Assembly (NCBI GenBank): GCA_039654915.1
Contig: CM077593.1
Span: 53,388,501 to 53,452,500, forward strand
Direction of reading: 5' to 3'
Length of the DNA stretch: 64,000 nucleotides
Source of the DNA: Aquilaria yunnanensis
Taxonomy: Eukaryota; Streptophyta; Magnoliopsida; Malvales; Thymelaeaceae
The notes beneath the pieces were generated by a model. That model made no database searches, was not told the DNA's origin, and was given only the letters and a program-made list of their open reading frames with translations. Positions within the stretch are counted from its first letter, which is position 1; each line of letters opens with the position of its first letter. Shown one piece after another: positions 53,924 through 64,000 of the stretch. The position numbers and the translations under genes were made by a program.

Positions 53924-55817
53924 TGTTGTAGCCCTTATAGTTAGAAGCTCATTTAAGATTTATAAATTAATAAATTTGTAGTTTAATACCTCATTTTAAA
54001 TTCATTTAGCAAGGTCAAACAAGGTAGTTAAGGTTTACTAGGTTCTGAGGAGAGTATGGCATCAAAAGATGTTCGGGGGCAAAATAGTACTTTTGCACCT
54101 AAAGTGTCGGGTTAAGTCCCGAGAGTCAAAAACATGTTTTAAAACCTAACCCTTGCTTAGCACCCTAAGAATTTCATTAAGTGTTGGAAGATTTGACCAT
54201 GTTTTGACCAAAGGTTACTATTTTAGGAAGGGGTTCTTTTTGACCAAAATTAAGAAAGCTTGGGGGTTTTTGGGATCAGGGCATATAAAGCTTGGTAAAG
54301 GGAAAGCTTGGCTACCATTTTTGCTTTTCTTTTTCAACTCCCAAACTCGAGCTCCCTCATTCTCCCTTGATTTCTTCTTCAATTGTATCTCAAATTCAAG
54401 AGTTCCTGGTGAAATTGGAAGGCCCAAGGGGTGTATATGCAATGGGTAGGTGATTTCAATTAGAATTCATGCATTAGAAACTTGTTTCACATTTTTCTTG
54501 CTTGCGCATTTTTTGAACATGAGGTAACTTGAAATCCATGATGTTTTCTTGTTTATTTGGCCTTTTGATGCATGGGTTTTACTTGTTTGGTATTATTTTG
54601 ACTTAATGAGCCTTGAATTGGTTAGAACCTAGGTCAAACTTATTGGAGCCATTTCTTGCTGATGGATTGCTTAATCTTTGCTTGTAGCTTAAAGTTGTGG
54701 TAAGGGATTAGTTTTTTTTTAATTAATGTATGGGAATTACATGTTGGCTATGAAGGTTGTTTTGGCAAGTTGTTTCTTGAGTTGAGCGAAGGAAAGTACC
54801 CTTTGAGCATAGGCAATGTGAAGAGCATGAAGAACACTTCTCCAGGCAGTGCATGAACACCACAAAATGGTTCATTCGCATCGCACCAAATGGAGGTAGA
54901 AATTCCAGTGATGTGAACACACCATAGGATGATGCGTTCGCATGAAATCCAGACCTAAGAAGCTGACTGAGATATGAATGCACCATCTAGCCAGTGCATA
55001 TGTATTATGGCTGGTAAGGCTAGATTTTACAGGTGATGTAAACGCACCAGCTCATGATGCATTCAAATGAAATCCAGAATTGAAAAGTTGAATGCGATGT
55101 GAACGTAGCATGTGGCAGTGCATATGCATCATGGCCAAAAAAGCTTGATTGATTGCAAGGGTATTCCAAAGGCTTTAAGGAACCTCAGGGGGACCCTAGT
55201 TAAGCTTGCTAATCAGCTCCATGGTTAGTTAAACATTAATTTAGCAATGAATCAAGTAATGGTGGTTAAAGGAGCACCATGGATGAAGTCTTAGTGCACT
55301 TATGGCCTAGCCAAGTGGTGACTTAAGGCATCCTTGGTAAGTTAAATGGTGAGGCTTAGTACCTTACTAGTCTAGGTGAGCTTATTGGGTCAAGGCACCA
55401 AGTGGGAGCCTAGTGTGCCTGATTGGGTTGAGGCTTAGTAGCATAGCGACCAACATGAGCTAATGGCTGCAGGCACTATGTGGGAGTCTAGTACCCCCAG
55501 TGAGTTCCTCAGAACTCAAGCTAGGTGCATCCAACATGTTCACCTGCCCAACAATCGTGGGAAGATTAAACTTAATGGGTTAGTGAAGTAAGGCTTACTA
55601 GGAATGAGTTGGCCATTAGCTAGGTACAAAATGATGCCTCATAGGAGCACTAGGCAGAGAACAAGTCCCAAGGGACTAAAATGTATGTGCATAGGTTTAG
55701 CGTCACACTATATGAGCTCATAGGAGATTACATATACAAATATATGTGTTGTCTTTACTGGTTTCCTTGCAGATTAAAGACCCCTTATAGAGGATCATAA
55801 GATTCTTACTCCCTTAG
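53924..55817 (+). mobile_element. Diverged LTR related to family D, first part
   Basis: It begins TGTTGTAGCCC and shares ordered blocks with LTR D read on the minus strand, such as GTTCGGGGGCAAAATAGTA against GGTTCAGGGGCAAAATGGTA, and GTCCCGAG. A solo copia LTR interrupts it at 55818. Heavily diverged; boundaries are approximate. Confidence 0.6.
54890..55145 (+). repeat. Imperfect direct repeats with eroded palindromes
   Basis: GATGTGAACACACCA and GATGTAAACGCACCA each lead to ATGATGC and TGAAATCCAGA, about 125 bp apart, followed by CAGTGCATATG words. These occupy the place of the CpG palindromes in LTR D and look like mutated forms. Confidence 0.55.
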
Positions 55818-57248
55818 TGTAAGGTTTTGGGAGCCAAGCAAGCACAAAATAATATAACCAAAATCCTCTAGGATCCATGTGAAATGGGGTAAATTGAGTG
55901 CTCAAAATTTTATACCTTGTTCAGTGGGGATCTTTCAACCAACCATTGAGTCGAATCATAAAACTTTAACAGTTTATGTGTTCAAGCTCTCTATGGTATC
56001 CAAATGAATCTTTCAGGCCCACCAAGCCTCCACGACATCTTGACAGATGCATTCCTTTTACACTCACAATGCGAGCTTATGTCCTCCAAGGAATGACAAG
56101 AGAAGAGTGCGACTGGAGCTCTCAGAAATCTTCTGATTTTGTCTTTAAGAAGGCTAGGATAAGAGCTACGAATTTCTCATTATTTGATGTGTTTATAGTA
56201 AGACTAACACCTATGCCCAATGGGTTTCAAAGCCCTAATCCAATTAGGTTTTAATTTTGGGCCTAATAATGGATCAACCTTTGGGCCAATCATTAATATG
56301 AAATTATCATGAAACCAATACCAAACAATTTGGGCCATGCACTCAAATAATCCAATTGGCTCAATGTGTGTGACCTAACAAGCTCTTATAATATTAGCAA
56401 TGACCATAAATCACATTTATGATCATAAACAATGAGCAGTGTCTAGCAACACATCATTGCTACCAAAGTGACAAGATTGTTAGTGATTCGACTAAACTTG
56501 TATGATGATTATTCATATATGCCATTGTCACTTTGTCCAAGATATCAAGACCAAGCACGAGACATGGAATGTGTCATTCTTGTATAGCCCAATCTGTGGT
56601 TTCTTAATTATAGAGTAGTCTAACTTAAACTAATGACATTGATATCGTATATTAACTCATCCAAGGATGGCCATGCATTTTCTTAGTCTCACTTTATCAA
56701 GGGGCCCAAAGATATCACTCTCGTTACATAGGAAGGACAAATCAAATCATGGTCATACAAAACCCATCATATGATATGTGATATACCCAATGACCTCCTT
56801 CAAGTTCACTCAATTATGAGCAATAAAGGGACGTATCAAAGTATGTGACTCACATGTAGGGAACCTTGATGACCTTAGGTCAAAGGACTACATATACATG
56901 ATCACTATGAAAATCACTTATGACATTCATATAATGATCCATGTAGCATTCTCATGGTGGGTCAGTCTAGTACACAGGTTCTCCAACTTCTACCCATATG
57001 TAGACTACATATCTTATATTAGTCTTCACATATGCTAGTCTTTATGTATTATTGTAACCCGCTCCATGATAATACTAGGCTAGGGACATTTAAGAATATC
57101 ATTACTCTAGAGTTATAATTATGTTTATTATGTTACACAGAAACAAAACAACAAACATAATTACTAGATTAATGCCTTAACAAAATATAATGCCTCAACG
57201 TGCAAAATACAATCATTTCATGATTAGCTTTTGGGTATAGCACTAACA
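55818..57248 (-). mobile_element. Solo copia LTR, minus strand
   Basis: The 1,431 bp are the reverse complement of the copia LTR at 29645-31060 with moderate divergence, flanked by TSD cttag (55813-55817 and 57249-57253). No primer site or internal sequence. ORFs on the plus strand here are chance. Confidence 0.93.
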
Positions 57249-57253
57249 CTTAG

Positions 57254-57960
57254 TTTTATGTTGTGCAGATACTAAGGTTGTTAGACCTAAGAATCATTAA
57301 GGATTATCATGGTAGTTTCTATTATAGGTACCTTTGCTTTGAGAATCCATGAGATTCTAGTTATTTGGCTACTTGTTAGTTAGGTTGTTATTGTACTAAC
57401 TATAGTTTCTTGGCCATAGAGGCTAGTGAGCACATGGAGGATCATTCAACCTTGCCACTAGGATCCCTCATATAAGGTGGAAGCCAGTTGATTAGATCTA
57501 AAAAATACTAGCCTTGTATATGTATGTTGTATGTTGGTGGCCTTCAATGTGTATGAATAGAGTTATGGACTCTAGGGTTACCTTTAAGTGTAGGGCATAG
57601 TCTACAATTGTTTAAATGCCCACACACGGTTAATTATGTGTAGGATTAATGTTTATGCTATAAAGGTTTTACATGCTTTGACTCTTCGAATGTTGGTTTT
57701 TATGGAATTCCCAGGGAATATAAATGTTTTGTGATTTTCTACTTGCTCAAGTCAAAGCAACTATTGCATGCATAATTGCATTCCTAGGTTAAATAACTAG
57801 TACCATGAAGATTTTAACTAGGCTACACATAATTAATTAGCCAATTGCAACCAGCATGAGACTCATTCTCATAGGCTTCCTGAGCAGGTCCATGAGGAGC
57901 CATGTCAATTGAATATTAGAGGCCTGTTCATATACATTGGAGGCTATGAATTGAGATCTA
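57254..57960 (+). mobile_element. Diverged LTR related to family D, second part
   Basis: Shares with LTR D (minus strand) the words GCCAATTGCAACCA, GAGACT, GGCTTCCTG and GCCATGTCA in the same order over about 700 bp. The right end is uncertain, as no primer site is visible. Confidence 0.6.
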
Positions 57961-60900
57961 GGTTGTTATCCACGTGCTAAGGGAGTTAGTAATAACCAAC
58001 ATCTGTGAGTTGTTGTCTGCCTTTGGCTGTAGGTTATGATAGTGACAAGGTTAGTGTGGGTTGGACACTAGAGGTCTGACAATGGATCCTAGTAGTCTAA
58101 TGTGGCATCATTGGGGTAGGTGACTTGACTTGCTCTGAAGTATAAGGAACACCTTGGAGTAGGCAGTTAGGATGTGACTACCATTCTAGGAGATTGTTAT
58201 GGAGCCTCAAACTAAGGTTGGTTACATGATCCATAGTGCTATGAAGGCATGGAAACCTTCGAGGTAGGCAGTACCACAAGATTAAGTTGGTTACTCTCGT
58301 TATGTTAGAACTTGAACCCACCAGGTTGGATGGGTTAGGCTACTAACAGGGAGATGAGGATACACTAAATGAGTGTTAGGAACTTAGTCATGTAGGCTAC
58401 AAAGTGGAGCAGAGCACTTTTGCATGTCTTTTTTTAGAGTAGAAGTTGAGGGCTGAGACTACCAAGGCCTTAAGCTAGCATACTTTGGCACTTGATGATC
58501 ATTGATGAATGAGCACTGGTGAATGGTCTAGGATGTAGTAGCTCTTGGAAAAAAGTTAGAGGAGTTGGAGATATGATGTGGCGAGGTGGAGGTTAGCTTA
58601 CCCAACCTAGTAGGAGCATAGGTGATATACCCATAGTGTAGAAGTCAACTAGAGATTGAGGAATAAGAATGGATCATGTAGGAGTGGGGCTTATGCCAAG
58701 GGTGCAAAGAGTGCATGACTCTTGGGTCGCACCTAGGAACTATTATCAAGGGTCCAAGTGGTTGTTGGACTAGTGCTATATTTGCACTTGGTTGAGTTGA
58801 AACCAGCTGAGTAAGTGTGTCCCCAATCATTGTTGCCATAGAGAGTTGGCCTAGTACACAAGAGCAATAGCTTAATATTTTTCTTCAATTAGTCAAGTGG
58901 TCAAAGTAGGTAGCCACCAGCCAAGTATGACTGGTAGCTGTAGTGAACTCTTGGGTGTTGCGTGGCATGTGTGAGGTAAGTCCTTATCCTCCTATTAGTA
59001 GTTTGTTAATTAATTGGTAATTTCTTGCATCAATTACTGTCATAGTTTTATTTGGATTATTGGGTGGTAGTTTCAAGCGGGGTTAAGGGCTAACCTGAGT
59101 GCATTAGGACCTACAAATTCACCAATTATTAGGTGATACCTGAAACCCTATAGGACCCATTTGTTAGTGTGAGAACCAACTTAAGAAGAGGCTTAAATGC
59201 CCCATATTGGAAATGTTCTAAGGTTTCATAGGCTTTCTTCTTCCTTGACTTGTTTGGTTGGCCTAGTTGGTTGGAAATGACTTGCTAGTTGAATGAATGA
59301 GTTCCTTAGGGTAACCAAGTAATGGAGTAGTTCAGCTAGATGCTGAGGAGTTAAGCAGGTAAGTATTTATTTTATTTCTAACCATTGAATGTAGGAGGTA
59401 ACTGTGGAAGGAAGCAAGGATCGTTGAACTCATCCGAGGCTAACAGATGGATAGGTTTGTTTGTCCGTTAGCTGTATACCCTAGGGTTGAGCCAGTCAAA
59501 GCAAAGTTATTGCTTGGGTTTGGCTTGATTGAAGAAGTGTAGTAAGGGAACCCAAGCAATAGGATTGACCGCCATAGACCAAGAGGATAGTTGGTGACTT
59601 GTGGTCATCATCCTTAGGTTTTGTGGAGTCAAAGGCCACCAGGATGACTTGTGGAAGAAGAAAGACTCGACTAGTGAAGCTAGTCTGGTAGGTAATGGAC
59701 TAAGTCTCGAGTGGAACTAAGGAAGTTATGGGGTCGCATGTTGCTCTGAGTTAGTGCTAGTAAGTTAGTAAAATATTGGACTGTCAAGTTGGAGATGAGC
59801 AGGTGATGCCAAAAGCAGGATGTTTGGCCTTAACCTATCAGGTTAGTGTTTGAGGAGTGTCTATGTGGTAGAGTTCACTACGACTAGTGAAGGTCGACTC
59901 ACAAGTAGCCAAAGTGAGAAGTAATCTCCCACCTAGTTTAACTTATTATTTGGTAATTAGAAGTGCCAGGTCTAGTATAGGTACAATGGTGCTCACGTGT
60001 TATGCAGTGACTTTAAGAGTTTTTGTGTTCACTAGAGTAGGTGAAAGTTAAGGGTTGAAACACTAATCGATGAGGTTTTGGTTAAGGTAGTTTTAAGCCT
60101 AAAGCTAGAGTAACTCACTTGACCCTAGTGCCTTGTAAAGGAAGGGCTAGTGAATTGTGAGGTTTGTTAAGGGCTAGTGGTGCACTAAGCAAAAATTTAC
60201 CATGGATGAGGCACCTGAAAGATTTTACATGCGTAACCACCTCCCAATAGTTAACTAAAATGAAGGCTAAATTTGTTTCCCCTAAAGAAAGTAAGTTGAT
60301 GTGGTAGAAGCCATGAGTGCACCTTTTTGGCCTTAGGATGATAAAGTCTAGTCATGTTATGGTAGTTAAGTATAGAAGGTGGAGATGGTTCCTTGTAACA
60401 ATATACCAAGTTATGGATGGTCATCAAGGGTTGCTTGATACTGTTAGAGGCTAGGAGGCGTAGGAGGTGTCCAAGGAGTCAAGTAAGATGGGAGGCACAT
60501 TCGAGCCTAGTGATTGAGGCTGAGGTGTTCAATTACTATCTAGCAAAAGATGCCAAACTTGGCCTAGGACGGGGTAGTACCTTGTAACTTGGCTAAGGAC
60601 CTTAAAAGTGCTTCAAGCACAAAGTGAGTGTTGATGGCTCAGAAGGATGTGTTCTTCGGATGAACCCAAAAAGCCAATTTTACTTATGTAGGGTATTAGG
60701 CTTTGTGTGCAGGGAAGTGAAGAGACTTTGTGTGTAGGCTTTAGGCACCTATGATACTCTGAGTAGAGCAGATGAAGCATCATGTCCTTCAGCTTAAGTA
60801 GCATTTCGGTAGCCTAATCACTGGGTGCTAGGATGCCTAAGCTTAGGGAGCATGGACATGGCCTTAGTGCTACTAATTACTTGGAGGTGTTGGCACTCAT

Positions 60901-61099
60901 GCTATAAAAGTTTTTTCTGGTAGGCATGTGAGTGTAAGAGATTCCAAAGTAGCGAGCATAGTAGGATCACAGTGCTCGGGTGGTGCATAGGTATCTTGCT
61001 TAATGGACTACTATGCCCATTGCATAGGGCTTATCCGAAGGTAGCATTTTGATGCTCTACCACATCCTTGATATAGGACATGTGGGTTCTTCGGTAGAA
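57961..61099. other. Unassigned degenerate DNA
   Basis: About 3.1 kb without ORFs above 65 codons, LTR ends, primer sites or tandem arrays that I can support. It is rich in CTAG, TTAG and AAG words and reads like old, heavily mutated repeat sequence. I see nothing assignable. Confidence 0.4.
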
Positions 61100-61760
61100 C
61101 TTCACTTGAGTAGTATCTACAACAATTGAAGAATAGGGGTTAGCAGCTCCTTGGAGTGTGTTTCTACAGAAAGGATCTCTGACACCTAAGTTAGTATGCA
61201 AGGGGACAAGTTGTTAAGAGTTAAGAGTAGAGAACAGAAAATGAGGGTATCTCTTTTGTCTTACCTAGGTGCCTCGCCCAAGTATTTATAGGAGGCTGGG
61301 AAGATGAGGCCATTATGCCTAGCCTGAGTAGATCAGGACACGTGTTATGCTGGATTTGGTCTGTACCTTTGGAGGGAAGTGTCTATAGATAGCCAGAATC
61401 TATTATGCCCAAATGGTAAAGGCTTGTGTGAGGTTTTTGTCAGAGATTCCCCAATTTTATTTGTCATTTCCCCCTAAGAGCCCTTAGGGATCTAAGACGC
61501 CTTTGGACAAGGATTTCCCCCGAAGGTGATTGGAGAAAGCACCTTAAATACATGGACCAATTTTTAGAGGCATTTCTTCTGTAGAGGATGATAGACTTAC
61601 ATTTCTGTGGTTGGTCATATGCACTCCCGAGGATGGCGAAAAGTCTTTTTCCCTGGGTTGGTTGTATACATTTCCAAGTTTGGGGTAGATCCTTCTCCCA
61701 AGGTTGGTCGTATAATTTTCAAGGGTGGTGTTAGGTTTGCCAATAAGAAGGTCATGTGGG
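61100..61760 (-). mobile_element. Decayed Tat LTR H, truncated
   Basis: On the minus strand it follows the layout of LTR G: CCTATAAATACTTGG near 61280 read as its complement, a G-box ACACGTGT near 61340 beside GATCAGGACACG, and repeated CCGAGGATGG/AAGGTTGG words at the right. It is cut at 61760 by the truncated copia LTR. Ends and TSD not identified. Confidence 0.65.
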
Positions 61761-62626
61761 TGATAGAGTAAGACTTAGAAAAATGCATGGCCATGCTCGG
61801 ATGAGTTGATATATGATATCAACGTCATCAGTTTAAGTTGGTATACTCGGTAATCAAGAAACCAAAGATTGAGCTATATGAGAGTGACACATTCCATGTC
61901 TCGTGCTTAGTCCTGATATCTTGGACAAAGGGAAAATGGCATATATCGGTGATGATCATAAAGGTTTAGTCAAATCACCGACAATCTTGTCACCTGGATA
62001 GCAATGATGTGTTTCTAGACACTGCTCATTATTTATGATCATAAATGTGATTTATGATCATTGCCAACATGGTAAGAGCCTATAGGCTCGCACACATAGA
62101 GCTATTTGGATCATTAGAGTGCATGGGCTAATTATTTGGGTTATGGTTTCACAATAATGTCATATTAATAATGGGCCCAAGAGTTGAGCCATTATTAAGC
62201 CCAAAATTAAAGCCTAATTGGATTAGGGCTTTGAAACCCATTAGGCCTGGAAATTGAGTCTCACTATAAACACAACTTTTAGTGAGAAAATTCGCAGGTC
62301 TCCTTGCCCAAGCCTCCCAAAAGGACAGCCGCACTCTTCTCTTGCAATTCCTTGGAGGACGCAAGCTAGCACTGCGAGTGCAAGAGAAACGCATCTGCCG
62401 GGACGCGGTGGAAGCATGGTGAACCCAAGAGGCTCGTGTGGATACCATAGAGAGCTTGAACACGTCAACTATTCAGGTTTTGTGATTCAACTTTATAGTT
62501 GAGTGAGAGATCTCAACCAAAAATTAGGTATGAAAATTTTTGAACACCCGGTTTACCCCGTTTCACTTGGATCTTGGAGGGTTTCGGTTAAATTCTGCTG
62601 CACTGTTTGGCTCCCGAAACCCAACA
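61761..62626 (+). mobile_element. 5'-truncated copia LTR
   Basis: Matches 30199-31060 of the copia LTR and ends CCCGAAACCCAACA. The first 550 bp or so are missing. It is followed by a primer site, so it is the 5' LTR of a second copia element that leaves the window. Confidence 0.9.
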
Positions 62627-64000
62627 GTGGTATCAGTGCTGCTGGTGAAACCCTAAATCGGGATTGAATATTGAATCACATTATGTTATGTGTTCGGTTG
62701 ATTTCATCCATGCTTAATTAGATTGATTCATGATGCATGAAACCGGAACTTGTAATGAACATATGACATATATGAAGAAACGACACTGATTGGTTAATGA
62801 GATTAACCCAAAATTGATAGGTATGAGATACCTGTATGGATTAGGATTCTTGCAATAGTTACAAAAACCCTAGCTTGGTTCGGATTTGGCCTATTTGGGC
62901 ACCGAAAGTAAGGTATTTTTGGTGGCACGAATGGAGGAGTCTCGGGTGCCTACTTGCTTGAAATAGAAGATCTCGGGCTAACCAGCTAGCGGGACCGGCA
63001 TATGCGAAGCGCCACTTAAATAAAACTGGTTACTCAACTTGTGAAAATTGGCATGCATTTTTGTTGAATGAGATTTGACATAGTGTGCTGATTGGTGTTT
63101 GTAGCATGGTGCATGGTTATAGCCCTTGATTGGTTGTACTTGTAAACATGGCCTGGGGTTCATGCTTTTTCTTATCACTCTCATTGTACATTCTCTTCTC
63201 ACCTTACTCCCCACGAATGTAACTCGAGGTTTCTATTATTAATGTAATGGTACATTATGGGATCATCCAAGGTGGTATGACCAAGGAGGTGACAACAAAA
63301 GGGCAACCAAGAAAGGAAGAGAAGGAGCTTCTGAAGACTCTTTTCTTTTCTTAGGGTTTTATGATATTCTCATTGGCTTGAGAATATCGCATAGTTTGGG
63401 CTATAACCATGTCACGTTTACTTTCTTGTAAGCATGAGATGCATGTTTTATATTTTTATATGATGCATGTATAAGACAACCGGAGATAACAAATTGGTGA
63501 GATCAAAATTAAAATCCCTCAAAACAAATATTAAGTCATTAAATGTGATGCCTTCCAAATGTTGGCACTCATCCAAACTTTGATCAACATTAGGTGGGCT
63601 TGCCAAAGCAAAGCACCTATGTTCATCTTGGTAAGGCGTGATGGGATAATAGCGATATCCAAATTGCTAACTTTGGGTCGAACTTAACTAAGTCATCCTA
63701 ATAGGATTAGGGACTTAGAGGGATAAGGTTGGGCTTAAGTTCATGAGATGAGCTTGGACAAGTGTTGTTCACCCAACTATCCAAGAGTTGCATAAGATGC
63801 AATTGGCAAGGAGTTGCCTACCTAAATAGCTGTAACTTGAGAGAAAAGCCAAAGCTGACTCAGGTTGTTGTCAAATATGGATCTTGGCCCACTAGAATAC
63901 CTTAACGCTGAGGTGTTCTGAAATAATATCGAGGGTTATTATTTTGAGGAAAATAGTGGGAGTATCGTTTAATAAAATTCGTTATTAAATGAATTAAAAT
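62627..64000 (+). mobile_element. Primer site and long leader of a second copia element
   Basis: TGGTATCAGTGC at 62628 is a one-base variant of the initiator-Met primer site. The leader matches 31061-31700 except for about 725 extra bp (about 62755-63480). The window ends just before the expected gag ATG. Short ORFs here are not gag. Confidence 0.87.

Noticed and set aside
53317..61099. Host gene exons in the AT-rich right part
   Set aside because: No ORF above about 90 codons, no splice-flanked domain and no codon bias; the identifiable pieces are LTRs.

Overview
This window looks like intergenic heterochromatin from a flowering plant nuclear genome. Every recognisable coding stretch belongs to an LTR retrotransposon, and I found no host gene, rRNA, tRNA or CRISPR array. 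The plant assignment rests on plant-specific lineages: Ty3/gypsy Tat elements with a second RNase H and an antisense ORF, Ty3/gypsy chromoviruses resembling Tekay/Del with LTRs of about 2.0-2.9 kb, and a Ty1/copia element primed by initiator tRNA-Met. I cannot name the species.

The layout is a deep nest, worked out from LTR ends, polypurine tracts, primer sites and 5-bp target-site duplications (TSDs). LTR families are named A-H here for convenience. Outermost is an LTR of family C (right part 52564-53316). Inside it lies a decayed Tat element F (49087-52563). F is interrupted by chromovirus B2 (44195-49086 is its right part). B2's pol is interrupted by a family C insertion (right LTR 41703-44194). 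A further family C LTR (1-1493 plus 25645-25918) carries chromovirus B (1494-25644, TSD ccata). B's 5' LTR holds a solo C LTR (1503-3992). B's gag holds the youngest Tat element, A (7051-18205, TSD gagag). Between them is a minus-strand chromovirus internal region (28364-41702), split by a complete copia element (29645-37176, TSD gcctc) and a solo LTR (37328-40189, TSD tttca). Its left LTR belongs to family D and its right LTR to family C, so it looks chimeric.

Right of 53.3 kb is older debris: a D-like LTR split by a solo copia LTR on the minus strand (55818-57248, TSD cttag), about 3 kb with nothing recognisable, a decayed Tat LTR, and a second copia element with a 5'-truncated LTR that runs off the window at 64000.

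Element A is the most informative. Its two 867-bp LTRs differ at about six positions. Gag, protease, RT, two RNase H domains and integrase all lie in one frame, broken by only two stop codons. Downstream, on the opposite strand, is a gene of four exons with three well-formed introns and a TATA box (14228-16498, promoter at 16786). Seven imperfect repeats separate the convergent gag-pol and antisense genes. The same antisense gene survives as a pseudogene in element F. In three other Tat LTRs the LTR end encodes a related peptide that, in A, reads in frame through the primer site into gag.
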